Part shown: positions 37,753 to 47,573 of the stretch, piece after piece
Layout of the letters: every line of letters begins with the position of its first letter
Position numbering within the stretch: the stretch's first letter is position 1
Origin: Snodgrassella sp945267035
GTDB taxonomy: Bacteria; Pseudomonadota; Gammaproteobacteria; Burkholderiales; Neisseriaceae
Direction of reading: 5' to 3'
DNA: 64,000 bases
Assembly: GCF_026535915.1 (NCBI RefSeq)
Contig: NZ_JAFNPF010000001.1
Coordinates: forward strand, 868,001 to 932,000
Notes under the pieces: model-generated
What the model saw: the letters and a program-made list of their open reading frames with translations, nothing else
Told to the model about the DNA's origin: nothing
The model's database searches: none
Program-made: the position numbers and the translations under genes

Positions 37753-38022
37753 TTGTTATTCGACTTTTAATTTTGTTACTGTAACAAGCAGTCACAACAG
37801 CAAAAGCAATAAAACTTGATTTGGGTAATCACACCATGATGTTTCTGGCACGAAAAATGGCCAAGGGTTCTTCAAGTAGTGGATAGCATGCCGAATTTTA
37901 TGCATGAGTAATTAAATGGTTTGACCCAATCACTTGGTGATTTGGCGGCAAAAGCCCTATGTGACTAAATTTTCGTGGAAATTGCTAGCGATTTGATATA
38001 ACACTATATATTCAGCAAATAA

Positions 38023-38053
38023 AAAAGCCAGCAGATAAAACATGCTGGCTTTT
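38023..38053. terminator. Bidirectional terminator between thrC and the CPA1 antiporter gene
   Basis: AAAAGCCAGCA (38023-38033) pairs with TGCTGGCTTTT (38043-38053), loop 9 nt. On the minus strand a run of six T follows, just after the antiporter stop. The rest of the 37753-38060 gap holds no gene. Confidence 0.85.
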
Positions 38054-38060
38054 ATTATAG

Positions 38061-39563
38061 TTAGAAATTATCTGGATTTTCCAGTTTGTCTACCTTTTGT
38101 TTCAGCTCTTCAGGTGTCAGCGTAATTTCTTCACTAGGATCAGAAGATGATTTTGCTACCGCTACAGGATTATAAACAGAAATATATTCTGTCCCATCTG
38201 CCCGATCTTCAATGGTATACATGACACCACTGCGGTTAAAACGATGACACTGGCGTTGATACCAGCCTCTAAAGCCTTTTTTAGGTTCATTCGGATTGTA
38301 ATAAAACGCATTCAGCACTTCAGGCAATCCAAGACCACAGACTACACCAGACAACAATACACAAATAAATGTATAGCCAATCAGGATATCGCTATATTTG
38401 GCTAAAGCCGGCATATTGGCCACCGCCAGAATCAAAGCTAGTGAGATACCACCGCGAACTCCGCCCCATGACAAAATAACCAGACTGCCGTGATAACTTT
38501 TTTTATACACTTTCGGAAAGAGAATGAATGCCAAAATATTGCCGAGAAAGCGGCTGATATGAAGCAGAATAAAGGCGACAACACCGCCGATAACAATCGT
38601 TTTGTTGATATCAACAATAAATAATTCCAGACCGATTAATGTAAACAAAAATGAGTTAATGATTCCCTCAACGGCATGCCAGAAATTATTCACGTCGTCG
38701 ATTTCTTTTTTCTGTAACACTTCCTGCCATTTATTACCTACGATTAATCCGGCAACGACACAAGCGATAGGACCGGAAGCATGGGCAAAATAAGCAACCA
38801 AATATGAGCCCGATGCCAGTAAGGCTGTAGTCAAAATCAAGGATTCATTTTCATGTTTTCCATGCAGTAATCGCAGCGCGCCACTACCGAACACATAGCC
38901 AATGATCACGGCGACAATAATTTCATAAAAGAAATTTTCCACCACACTGATGGGAGAGACATGTTGACCACTGATCAAGGTCAATATGGTCATAAACACC
39001 ACGATACACATCGCGTCATTAAATAAGGACTCGCCTTCAAGTTTAACCATTAAATGCCGTGGCGTTCTGATGGAGCTTAATACCCCTTTGATGCCAATTG
39101 GGTCGGTGGCACCCAAAGCAGAGCCCAACAACAATAAAACCATAATAGGGACATAATCACCCACCAGAAATTGGAAAGCATAAATCATGCCACCAAACAG
39201 CAGGGAGCAGAGTAGTAGGCCTAATGTCGCTAAAATAAGAATTTGGCGCCAATACCGTTTGAGATCTGATATTTTGAATTTCAATGCAGAAGAAGTTAGA
39301 ATAAAGCAGATTACCCCATTAAGCAGGAAATCATAAAAATTGATATGTCCAACCGCCGCTTTCAAAGCCATAATATCTACATGGATAAAATGGTTGCGTC
39401 CAAATTGATTCATGCACCATTGGAGTGAAAAGACCAAAATAGCTGAAACAATAGGCACCCCGATCGCTTGAGGCATATCAAACAGGCGCTTATTCAATAA
39501 CGTTGTCACAATCGACAGCGAAAAAATAACTGTTACTGCTTGAAGAAAAAGTACACTGCCCAT
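38061..39563 (-). CDS. Cation:proton antiporter, CPA1 family (NhaP-like)
   Basis: Inner-membrane exchanger of 500 residues with about 12 helices and a roughly 90-residue hydrophilic C-terminal tail. The ion-binding motif GSALGATDPIGIKGVLSS and the EGESLFNDAMCIVVFM motif are diagnostic for CPA1. LSWGGVRGGISLALILA matches the conserved later helix. The likely role is Na+ or K+ efflux against protons. It ends at a strong terminator and faces away from the DyP gene across 460 bp of AT-rich DNA. Confidence 0.9.
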   Translation of the reverse strand: MGSVLFLQAVTVIFSLSIVTTLLNKRLFDMPQAIGVPIVSAILVFSLQWCMNQFGRNHFIHVDIMALKAAVGHINFYDFLLNGVICFILTSSALKFKISDLKRYWRQILILATLGLLLCSLLFGGMIYAFQFLVGDYVPIMVLLLLGSALGATDPIGIKGVLSSIRTPRHLMVKLEGESLFNDAMCIVVFMTILTLISGQHVSPISVVENFFYEIIVAVIIGYVFGSGALRLLHGKHENESLILTTALLASGSYLVAYFAHASGPIACVVAGLIVGNKWQEVLQKKEIDDVNNFWHAVEGIINSFLFTLIGLELFIVDINKTIVIGGVVAFILLHISRFLGNILAFILFPKVYKKSYHGSLVILSWGGVRGGISLALILAVANMPALAKYSDILIGYTFICVLLSGVVCGLGLPEVLNAFYYNPNEPKKGFRGWYQRQCHRFNRSGVMYTIEDRADGTEYISVYNPVAVAKSSSDPSEEITLTPEELKQKVDKLENPDNF

Positions 39564-40025
39564 GCAAATATTTTCCTGTTTAAATTATGGTGAGCTAAAA
39601 ATTTAAATATTGATACTTAAAGACTACAATAATAAAACTGTTTGACTCAATTGGCTATTAAGCACATATTGAGCATATATCTTTCTGTTCGAAATTTTAA
39701 ATAGATTTCGAACGCAGTTTAATTTGAAATGGTTAAAATCACATTTCTGTGACCAAATAGTTGATTATCAAACCGGGTAGAAAAATGACGCCGGATAAAG
39801 CCACATAAAGAACAATATCAATTATTCAATCAGAAAAATTCTGAGTAATAAAGCTAGAATCGATACTTTGAATAGGCATAAAACCAATACATCAACCATC
39901 TTGGAAGTTCAGCACCAACAGTTATTCCTTTATCGACTTAGCAAAGTATCTGTGGTCTAACAAGTTTGACTGATATCCAAGATGATTATTTTACCAAATT
40001 TTATGACAGAGATAAAAACTGGACT
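39564..40025. other. Gene-free AT-rich stretch with an inverted repeat
   Basis: No gene. GTTCGAAAT (39687-39695) and ATTTCGAAC (39705-39713) form a 9-bp inverted repeat upstream of the CPA1 antiporter start at 39563; it could be an operator or a chance palindrome. Confidence 0.5.
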
Positions 40026-40964
40026 TTAAACGTCAAATTCATCCAGAAAATCAGGCGAAGGAATGAAAAACAACGTGCCTGTTACCGGCGTGCTGAAGTC
40101 CAAAAGTCGATCTGTGTGTCCTTCAGCATTTCCACTAAACATTTGCTTTAGCATTTGATGGGTCACGGCAAAAGAACGCGAATAACCAATGAAAAAAGTG
40201 CCGTATTCATTTTTAGATGCCTGAGAGAAGGCAACATTGGCACGGATAATTTTCATTTCATTGCCATCTTGATCATAAACCTTGCTAACATTGTTATGCG
40301 CTGTAGCCGGTTTTTCTTCATCGGATAACTCAATATCATTAAAGCGACGCCGCCCAATAACTTTTTCCTGTTCTTCTACAGGTAGCTGGCGCCAAGCTTG
40401 CATATTATGCAAATATTTTTGCGTAAATGCATAGCTACCATATCGAAATTCAGGATCTTCATCACCGATTAAAGCAAACTTAGTTTTGTCACACTCATCT
40501 GGATTTTCTGTACCGTCGACAAAGCCGATAATGGCGCGTCCGTCCAAATAGCGAAAACCGCTGACTTCATCAATATAATAAGTGGCATCACCTAAAAGCT
40601 CGTTGATCATCGCCGCCATTTCAAAACAAATGTCCTGACGATCCGCGCGTATGTGGAAAAATAAATCACCAGAGGTGGCTACGGCTGTATGCTTCGGTCC
40701 TTGTATCGGAGTAAACGGAACCAACTCTTTAGGTTTGGGTTTACCCGGTCTTAACTTATCCCAAGCATCAGAGCCAATACCCATTAAAGCATTAAAATTC
40801 TCACCATAAAAACGGTTTTGCATACTGCGTAGCAGCGCAGAAAAACCAGTGGCAAATTCAATTACTTTGGCATAGGACTCTGGATTATCTGTGATGCCTA
40901 ATGTGATAAACAAAACACTTTTACCCGGAGAGGCTATGACCGGAGAAGTTCTTACTACTGTCAT
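40026..40964 (-). CDS. Dyp-type heme peroxidase
   Basis: Heme peroxidase of 312 residues of the dye-decolourising family, YfeX-like (no Tat signal seen, so cytosolic). The signature IIGFVDGTENPD carries the catalytic aspartate, and LFFHIRADRQD and ANVAFSQASKNEYGTFFIGYS are typical. The frame runs up to 41051, but ATG 40964 with AAGGAAA upstream gives the family N terminus MTVVRTSP. Members reduce peroxide with broad substrates. It lies between two antiporter genes with its own promoter region. Confidence 0.92.
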   Translation of the reverse strand: MTVVRTSPVIASPGKSVLFITLGITDNPESYAKVIEFATGFSALLRSMQNRFYGENFNALMGIGSDAWDKLRPGKPKPKELVPFTPIQGPKHTAVATSGDLFFHIRADRQDICFEMAAMINELLGDATYYIDEVSGFRYLDGRAIIGFVDGTENPDECDKTKFALIGDEDPEFRYGSYAFTQKYLHNMQAWRQLPVEEQEKVIGRRRFNDIELSDEEKPATAHNNVSKVYDQDGNEMKIIRANVAFSQASKNEYGTFFIGYSRSFAVTHQMLKQMFSGNAEGHTDRLLDFSTPVTGTLFFIPSPDFLDEFDV

Positions 40965-41281
40965 TATTTGTTTCCTTAAACCATTTAATACTGATACTTC
41001 TATAGAAGATTGGTTTTTGAGACCAAAGTTGACTGGCAAAACTGATGTCAATCAATGACTATATTTTCATTTTTTGCGAAGAAAAACCAAAAGGGGAAGA
41101 AAATATCATTCATCTCAATAATCAAACTTGAACTGAATATGGGGATAATTGGTTTTCTATTAAGCATAAATTAATTAAATTATTCTAATTTTACCGCAAA
41201 ATTGAACAAAAGCTCTCTGTAAAACTCATTTTTATTTTAAAATAGAATGATTACTCATAATTATTATCACGGTAGAGGATA
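40965..41281. other. Divergent intergenic region DyP / CPA2 antiporter
   Basis: About 317 bp, no gene. The open frame that extends the DyP gene to 41051 is probably not translated. AGAGG just before 41282 is the antiporter ribosome binding site. No operator was recognised. Confidence 0.6.
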
Positions 41282-43006
41282 ATGCATCACTCTTTTCCAT
41301 TAGTTGAAACCATAGTCGGTGGTTTATTTTTCGCTTTCATCCTTGGCTTTGCTGCTCAAAAGCTGCGTATGCCGCCGTTAGTAGGATATTTATTTGCGGG
41401 TATCATCGTTGGGCCTTACACCCATGGCTTTACCGCAGATATGCATCTTTCTCAGCAATTGGCTGAGTTAGGTGTGATTTTACTGATGTTTGGAGTGGGA
41501 TTGCATTTCTCTTTTCGTGATTTATGGACGGTTAAAAAGGTTGCCATACCCGGAGCATTAATACAGATCATCATGGCTACCTTGCTGGGATGGGGTTTGG
41601 CCTGGCTTGCCGGTTGGGGGACAGGAGCCGGTATTGTTTTTGGGCTGGCTTTATCTTGCGCTTCTACCGTTGTATTGATTGCTGCTTTACAGCGTTGGAA
41701 TTTGGGCGATTCAACCCAAGGCAGAATTTCAACCGGCTGGTTGATTGTTGAAGATATTGCCATGGTATTTGTTTTGGTTATGATTCCAGCATTGGCTCCT
41801 ATTCTATCCGGTCAAGGAGATGTCTCTTCTACAGAAGTCATGTATTTGTTGGGTAAAACCAGCATTCAGATCATCGCTTTTGTCGTGATTATGCTGTTAT
41901 TAGGTCGAAAGATAATCCCCTGGTCTTTACACATTGTGGTTGGTACCGGAAATTCTGAATTGTTTCGTTTGGCGGTTATAGCAATTGCATTGGGATGCGC
42001 CATTTTAGCCAATTACCTGTTTGGGGTTTCTTTTGCCTTAGGGGCATTTTTTGCCGGCACCATCATCAGCGAAACCAGCATGAACCACACCGCTGAAGAT
42101 GCGTCCAGCGGTTTGCGCGAGTTCTTTACCGTATTGTTTTTTGTTTCCGTAGGTATGCTGTTTGACCCCAGTATCATTATTCGTGAACCATTATTGTTAA
42201 TGGCTACGTTGCTTGTTGTGATTATTGGTAAAGGGGTAGGTGCGTTTATGATTGTCAGGTTATTGCGCTATCCTGTTCAGACAGCATTGACTATTGCCAT
42301 TGCTTTAGCCCAAATTGGTGAATTCTCGTTCATGATCGCCAGTCTTGGTTCTGTTTATAAAATCATACCGCAACTAGCCAGCGATCTGATCTTGGGTAGT
42401 GCATTAATCTCAATAATATGTAACCCTTTTCTATTTGTTTGGCTCAACCGTTATCTGCATAAACCATCATCTTCTGAAATGGGCACATCATCAGTGCAAC
42501 ATGAAGTTGATTTATTATCAGCCAAGCCGCATGCCAAATTAGCCTCTCCAATCAAACCTATTTCCATCTATTTTGCGGATGAAAATATGGTTATTGCCCC
42601 AGAAGTGAGTGAGCATACCGTTATAGTTGGTGCAGGATCAATCGGGCAGGAAGTGTTAAAACGGCTACAACTGCAAAATGAAACGGTGTATGTACAAGAG
42701 AATCGGCTAGATATCGTGGCTCAGTTACGAGCGCAACAAATTCCAGTGGCGTATGGTCATGCTTTATCAGAAGGTATGCTTGATGCGGTGTTTGTAGCTA
42801 CGGCAAAAAATTTAATTATTACCATTCAGAATAAAACTGAAACCATAGCGATTATTGAAGCTGCCAAAGCGCAAAATCCACATCTGCAAATTATTGTTTT
42901 TAGCCATAATGAAGATGACAAACAGCTTTATTTACAAGCTGGAGCAACAAATGTGGTGGATAATCAAATAGTCTTGGCGAATGAAATCATGCAAGTATTA
43001 ATGTAA
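41282..43006 (+). CDS. Monovalent cation:proton antiporter-2, YbaL/KefB-type
   Basis: Inner-membrane CPA2 protein of 574 residues: about 12 helices (GFAAQKLRMPPLVGYLFAG at the start, LALSCASTVVLIAALQ in the middle, FFAGTIISETSMNHTAED later) followed by a cytosolic RCK/TrkA-N nucleotide-binding domain from about residue 440 (HTVIVGAGSIGQEVLKRL). This is the YbaL layout, K+ or Na+ efflux gated by a nucleotide or redox ligand. It is the third antiporter in the window. A short Shine-Dalgarno spacing (GAGGATAATG) is seen. Confidence 0.9.
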   Translation: MHHSFPLVETIVGGLFFAFILGFAAQKLRMPPLVGYLFAGIIVGPYTHGFTADMHLSQQLAELGVILLMFGVGLHFSFRDLWTVKKVAIPGALIQIIMATLLGWGLAWLAGWGTGAGIVFGLALSCASTVVLIAALQRWNLGDSTQGRISTGWLIVEDIAMVFVLVMIPALAPILSGQGDVSSTEVMYLLGKTSIQIIAFVVIMLLLGRKIIPWSLHIVVGTGNSELFRLAVIAIALGCAILANYLFGVSFALGAFFAGTIISETSMNHTAEDASSGLREFFTVLFFVSVGMLFDPSIIIREPLLLMATLLVVIIGKGVGAFMIVRLLRYPVQTALTIAIALAQIGEFSFMIASLGSVYKIIPQLASDLILGSALISIICNPFLFVWLNRYLHKPSSSEMGTSSVQHEVDLLSAKPHAKLASPIKPISIYFADENMVIAPEVSEHTVIVGAGSIGQEVLKRLQLQNETVYVQENRLDIVAQLRAQQIPVAYGHALSEGMLDAVFVATAKNLIITIQNKTETIAIIEAAKAQNPHLQIIVFSHNEDDKQLYLQAGATNVVDNQIVLANEIMQVLM

Positions 43007-43159
43007 ATGCGTGGCAAGATTGCTGTTGAATCACTGCTATATCAAAGATTCAAAAAAGAATGTCGATAGATTTCTGATATTGAATATTTCTGAAGTAGGA
43101 ATTAATAATGAAATCAATCCACGGTATAAATTACGTTTGAATGATTTAAAACCCAGGTT

Positions 43160-43226
43160 GCTGCACTGTATTAAGGTATCCATCATCTTACTTAATGAAG
43201 GTTAATCGAAGTGCAGCATCTGGTTT
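43160..43226 (+). terminator. Long-stem candidate terminator after the CPA2 antiporter
   Basis: GCTGCACT (43160-43167) pairs with AGTGCAGC (43210-43217), enclosing 42 nt that contain a second, weaker stem (ATTAAGGTA / TACTTAAT). The T-rich run TGGTTTTTTG follows. Confidence 0.45.
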
Positions 43227-43237
43227 TTTGCCTAAGC

Positions 43238-44251
43238 TTACTGATTTTTTAGTCGTTGAGCGGCATCCAGCGCATAGTAGGTCAGTATGCCGTCGGCTCC
43301 TGCACGCTTGAAGGCCAGCAAGCTTTCCAGAATGACCAGATTAGGATCAAGCCAGCCATTTTGGATGGCTGCCTGTAACATGGCGTATTCTCCTGAAACC
43401 TGATAAGCATAGGTTGGGACAGCGAACTCATCTTTAACGCGACGGATAATATCCAGATAAGGTAAGCCTGGCTTAATCATCACCATATCTGCACCTTCGG
43501 CTATATCCATAGCAACTTCGTGCAATGCCTCGTTGCTGTTGGCCGGATCCATTTGGTAGGTATATTTGTTGCCTTTACCCAGATTGGCGGCACTACCTAC
43601 AGCCTGACGAAATGGTCCATAAAAAGCGGAGGCATATTTGGCTGAATAAGACATAATGCGGGTATGAATGAAGCCGTTTTCTTCTAATGCTGCCCTGATC
43701 GCACTTATACGACCATCCATCATATCGCTGGGCGAAACGATATCAACGCCTGCTTCAGCATGAGAAAGGGTTTGTTTGATGATGGCTTCGATGGTTTCGT
43801 CGTTAAGAATATAGCCATGTTCATCGATTACGCCATCCTGACCATGGGTAGTGTAGGGATCGAGTGCCTGATCGGCCATGACACCCAATTCGGGGAAACG
43901 GGATTTGAGGGCGCGGATGGCACGTTGAATGATCCCGTTTTCATCCCATGCAACCCGTCCATCACTTGTTTTGAGTGATAAATCAGGGACACCAAACAGA
44001 TCAATAACCGGAATGCCCAATTCTAAAGCCTGTTCAGCTACTTTTAATAATTCATCGATTGATAAACGTTCTACTCCTGGCATGGATGGCACCGGAATTC
44101 GCCCTTTTTCTTCATGGACAAATACCGGCAAAATAAAATCGCTTGCAGTTAATGTGTGTTCGCGCATCATGCGTCGAGAAAACTCATCATGTCGCATACG
44201 GCGCATGCGCGTATTGGGCATGGTTCGTGGTGGGAAATTCAATTTATTCAT
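43238..44251 (-). CDS. hemB: Delta-aminolevulinic acid dehydratase (porphobilinogen synthase)
   Basis: Joins two 5-aminolevulinate molecules into porphobilinogen in heme synthesis. The 337 residues fit. Active-site lysines are in SYSAKYASAFYGPF and MIKPGLPYLDI. The metal-binding stretch reads LDPYTTHGQDGVID, without the cysteines of zinc enzymes, so it is the magnesium-type enzyme known from Pseudomonas and Neisseria. AAAGG abuts the ATG with no spacer, which is unusual; the in-frame TTG three codons on would have a spacing of nine. I keep the ATG. Confidence 0.96.
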   Translation of the reverse strand: MNKLNFPPRTMPNTRMRRMRHDEFSRRMMREHTLTASDFILPVFVHEEKGRIPVPSMPGVERLSIDELLKVAEQALELGIPVIDLFGVPDLSLKTSDGRVAWDENGIIQRAIRALKSRFPELGVMADQALDPYTTHGQDGVIDEHGYILNDETIEAIIKQTLSHAEAGVDIVSPSDMMDGRISAIRAALEENGFIHTRIMSYSAKYASAFYGPFRQAVGSAANLGKGNKYTYQMDPANSNEALHEVAMDIAEGADMVMIKPGLPYLDIIRRVKDEFAVPTYAYQVSGEYAMLQAAIQNGWLDPNLVILESLLAFKRAGADGILTYYALDAAQRLKNQ

Positions 44252-44721
44252 CCTTTACGAGGCGTGAAAGTGTCTTTGAGAAAAGTTAATACCTAGGGTA
44301 TTAGAATAGTCTATGATTTGGGGATTATTTTAATCGTTTTTGCTGTGTGTTTCTAAGGCTATTTCTTAAACAATAAGTAATGTTGCTTAAATGAATATTG
44401 TAATTGGTTGACTATATTGCTTCATCACTGGCCTCAACAGAGCTGAAATATAGTTTGCGGCAAGCGATTATTAATTCACAGCGTGAAGTTGGTCAAAATC
44501 ACGGTATCTCAAGGGCAGAGCATGATCGAACGTGGTGTAGCATTAGTTCAGTTATCTCAAAGTATTTAGTTTTTTAACGGCTGGTAATATACTCAGTTTG
44601 ATTATTTTTTGGTGATGCAGCTTGCAAGAATTCGATGCATTTTTTTTTATTAATTTTGACACCTTTGTATGTAAAAATAGTCATGAAGGTGTTTAAATTA
44701 CTTAATATGGGTAGGTGAGCA
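44252..44721. other. Intergenic region hemB / PAP2 gene
   Basis: 470 bp, no gene. A short plus-strand frame (KITVSQGQSMIERGVA region, about 44490-44570) has a protein-like look but is closed on both sides. Promoters for both divergent genes must lie here. Confidence 0.5.
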
Positions 44722-45321
44722 GTGGGCGAAGTGGTTAAGCGCTTGGGATATTTGATACTGGGTTGGCTTTCAGTGGGTGTTGTATATTATGGAAGTGTGT
44801 ATTTGCAACAGGATCCTATTTTGCTGGGATACAGTCTTGTAGATAAGTCGATACCATTTACAGAACATGCTGTGTGGCCTTATCTGTCGTTTTTTCTAAT
44901 TATTCCATATTGTTTTTTATCTGCTCCCTATGCCAATATTCGCTGGATGAGTTTTAGCTTCATTGGTTGTGGGCTGATAGCAGGCATTTGTTTTGTTACT
45001 TATCCAACCATGGTAGATTTTGCGGCTACCCCTCCTATTTCTGTCAGTTCGTTTCTATACCATAAAGTTTTAATCTCAGATGTGAATGTTAACTGTTTAC
45101 CATCTCTACATGTAGCCTTAACGGTTGTTGCCATTTGGGGAGCGGTTAATTTTAGCCATAAGTTGCGCTCGCTAGGATTAGTGTTATGGGGAATATTGAT
45201 TTGTTTGTCCATTATTCAATTGCGTCGACATGTTTTTATCGATTTAGTTGCTGGTCTGATGCTGGCATGGGTAGTCGGTTACGGAATGCGTATGTGGTTA
45301 AACTATGTTAATCAAAGCTGA
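44722..45321 (+). CDS. PAP2-family phosphatase, membrane-bound
   Basis: Inner-membrane protein of 199 residues with about six helices. The conserved phosphatase motifs are NCLPSLHVAL (motif C2 with the catalytic histidine) and LRRHVFIDLVAG (motif C3 with histidine and aspartate). The fit is to the short inositolphosphotransferase-like PAP2 branch; substrates could be undecaprenyl pyrophosphate or phospholipid phosphates. The start is GTG at 44722 with TAGGTGAG upstream. A decayed stretch follows it. Confidence 0.82.
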   Translation: MGEVVKRLGYLILGWLSVGVVYYGSVYLQQDPILLGYSLVDKSIPFTEHAVWPYLSFFLIIPYCFLSAPYANIRWMSFSFIGCGLIAGICFVTYPTMVDFAATPPISVSSFLYHKVLISDVNVNCLPSLHVALTVVAIWGAVNFSHKLRSLGLVLWGILICLSIIQLRRHVFIDLVAGLMLAWVVGYGMRMWLNYVNQS

Positions 45322-45450
45322 GGCCGATATTTTTGCACGCTATTTATCCCATTTCATCTAGATGCACTGGTTAGCAATGAGAAACAATGCCATATGCAAA
45401 TACTAAATCCTTAATGAGGTACTCTAAATGCCAATTTATTTCAGCTCATT

Positions 45451-45562
45451 CTAATTGGTTTTTACCGCCACACCGCCTTGGTCCATCATCTGCGGAATGT
45501 TGTTGGATCATTACTGAGTCAAGGTAAGTCTGACGATGCATGGCTTTAACTGTTTCTTCGGC
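45451..45562 (-). pseudogene. Decayed gene remnant, C-terminal fragment
   Basis: Minus-strand translation shows AEETVKAMHRQTYLDSVM, and, one frame over, IPQMMDQGGVAVKTN ending at a TAG. The two pieces join naturally if one frameshift is allowed. A stop lies just upstream of the first piece. It resembles the tail of a membrane-associated or SPFH-type protein, but I cannot name it. The rest of the 45322-45886 gap has no intact gene. Confidence 0.35.
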
Positions 45563-45886
45563 GCCTTCCTAAGCACTTTAAACAGAGTAAACCAGCACAT
45601 GCACGCAGCAGCTTGGAAAGCATTGGCTATAAGGGGGTAGATTTCTGATTAGGTTATTTGGTCCATAGCCCTCAGTCTCCTGAGCTTTTTTAAATCTTGA
45701 AGCAAAATTTTGCCTGCTGCTGGTGTTGCTCTTTAGTGGATGATTTTCGATACGCTTTTAAAAGTAATTTTCAATCTCATACAACAAGAGAAATCTGATT
45801 ATTTAAATGTCATTTTTATGCATGATGAATCTTGGTTTTGAAGCATTTTAATGATAATCGATTAAATCAGGTCGTATGATTTTAAT

Positions 45887-46657
45887 CTATTTAGGGCGGT
45901 CAGCTTTGGGGGTGGCATACCAATATCCCAGTCCCATCAGCATAACGCCAGAAACAAGATTACCCACTGTAACCCAAAGGAGGTTGTGAGCAATACCTGT
46001 TAAGGTCAATGCTGCGCTGTGATGACCAAACCAAGACAAGGCAAATAAAGTCATATTGGCTACTGAATGTTCATAGCCACAGGCGATGAAGGCAAAAAGG
46101 CACCACCAGATGACGATGAGTTTTGCCGCACCTTCTACTCTGTTTGCCATCCAAATGGCCAGGCAAACTAACCAGTTACATAATATTCCCCGAAAGAAAA
46201 GGGTGATGGCAGGAGCGGAAGTTTTTGCCAAGGCGACACTGTGTACCAGACTGGTTTCAGAGGATAATAATGGTGTCGCGGCGTAATAATACAATGCGGC
46301 GACAAAAATAGAGCCAAGTAAATTAGCTAGCCAGGTTTGAGGTAAGACAGCACACATCTGCACAGGGGTGATGCTTCTACATTTAACGCCAAAGGTTAGA
46401 AACATGGTATGGCCGGTAAATAGTTCTGAGCCGGCGATCACAACTAAAGTTAAAGCAATACCAAATGTAGCCCCCATGACTAAGGGGCGTAAAGACGGTT
46501 CGATCAGGTTACCTAAGGTGAAAATTAAGATGATGCCCAGACCAATATAAGCGCCAGCCATAGCAGAACTAAGCCAAAAACTGACAGGGTTGGCTTGAGC
46601 TAAACGAACAATCCGTGCGGCATTGGCTGCACATTTATTAATGGTATCGGTGTACAT
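45887..46657 (-). CDS. Formate/nitrite transporter family channel, NirC-like
   Basis: Inner-membrane pentameric channel of 256 residues with six helices. The paired family motifs are visible: AGSELFTGHTMFLTFGVKC in the first half and RGILCNWLVCLAIWMANRV with GYEHSVANM in the second. Length and the GYEHSVAN form fit nitrite channels (NirC) more than FocA. No nitrite reductase lies nearby, so the substrate is open. I use ATG 46657; an in-frame TTG at 46666 is the alternative and lies closer to AAGG. Confidence 0.87.
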   Translation of the reverse strand: MYTDTINKCAANAARIVRLAQANPVSFWLSSAMAGAYIGLGIILIFTLGNLIEPSLRPLVMGATFGIALTLVVIAGSELFTGHTMFLTFGVKCRSITPVQMCAVLPQTWLANLLGSIFVAALYYYAATPLLSSETSLVHSVALAKTSAPAITLFFRGILCNWLVCLAIWMANRVEGAAKLIVIWWCLFAFIACGYEHSVANMTLFALSWFGHHSAALTLTGIAHNLLWVTVGNLVSGVMLMGLGYWYATPKADRPK

Positions 46658-46808
46658 ATTGATCAATAACCTTAAGAATGGCTGTGATGTGATTAGGTTT
46701 TAAAAGGGGGTGTATTTTACTTTAATTTGGCTGGCTAAGTTTGAGCAGCTGAGTCAAATTTTTTGTACTTTTTTTAAGTTGCAATTGGGCTCAATTTAAT
46801 AAAGCAAT

Positions 46809-47555
46809 TTATTCAGGTTCTAATATGGCATATAAAGGCAGATGATCAGAAAGTTTTTGCCACGGCAAGCCTTTTAATGGTTTAGCCTGCAATATCTTCA
46901 AATGACGAGTGAAAATCCGGTCTAAACTTAATAAAGGTAATCTGGCAGGAAAGGTTTTGGGGGCTTTGCGATAGTGATAAAAAGCATCGGTCATGTCCAG
47001 TTTTAAGCCCAGATTATCATGTGAGCGTTTACGCCAGTCGTTAAAATCTCCGGCTAAGATGAGCGGACTTTCGGGATTAATCTCTGTTTCAATGTATGTC
47101 AGAATGGTTTGGTACTGCTTTTTTCGGTCTGGCTCGAGTAAATTCAGATGGGCGCATAGACAAACTAAGGGTTCAGACCAATGGGGAAGTTGGATTTCAC
47201 AATGCAACATGCCCCGTTGTTCTCGGCTATTAACGCTAATATCCAGATTATGCACAGTGGTGATGGGAAATTTGCTTAATATAGCATTGCCATGATCACG
47301 ATATTTGTACTGCGCATTGCGACCGTAGCTAATATGGTAAGCCATATGTTCACTTAATTCCTGATAATGAGGTCGCTGCGGGAAATCTGGAATGGATTCT
47401 GCCCGTTTGCTATTTTTACCTTGAACTTCCTGCAAAAACAGTATATCCGGTGACAATTGTTGTAAGGCAGTGGCCATTTGGGTAAGTTGCACTTTGAGAT
47501 TGAGTGCAGACATGCCTTTATGGATATTATAAGTGGCAATGGTAATGGTGTTCAT
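46809..47555 (-). CDS. Endonuclease/exonuclease/phosphatase family protein, YbhP-like
   Basis: Cytosolic protein of 248 residues with the exonuclease III/DNase I fold. ITIATYNIHKGMSALN, DILFLQEVQG, LICAHLNL-like VCLCAHLNLLEPDR, LILAGDFNDW and the C-terminal LSDHLPLYA are the metal and catalytic motifs. Relatives act on nucleic acids or on phospholipid headgroups; the substrate is not known. It lies 18 bp after nudB on the same strand, in a likely operon mscS-nudB-this gene. Confidence 0.87.
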   Translation of the reverse strand: MNTITIATYNIHKGMSALNLKVQLTQMATALQQLSPDILFLQEVQGKNSKRAESIPDFPQRPHYQELSEHMAYHISYGRNAQYKYRDHGNAILSKFPITTVHNLDISVNSREQRGMLHCEIQLPHWSEPLVCLCAHLNLLEPDRKKQYQTILTYIETEINPESPLILAGDFNDWRKRSHDNLGLKLDMTDAFYHYRKAPKTFPARLPLLSLDRIFTRHLKILQAKPLKGLPWQKLSDHLPLYAILEPE

Positions 47556-47573
47556 AGGTTTATAAAATAGAGC

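Noticed and set aside
43011..43205. Plus-strand ORF of 64 residues after the CPA2 antiporter
   Set aside because: No family features, start abuts the antiporter stop without a ribosome binding site, and its end lies in a probable terminator stem.
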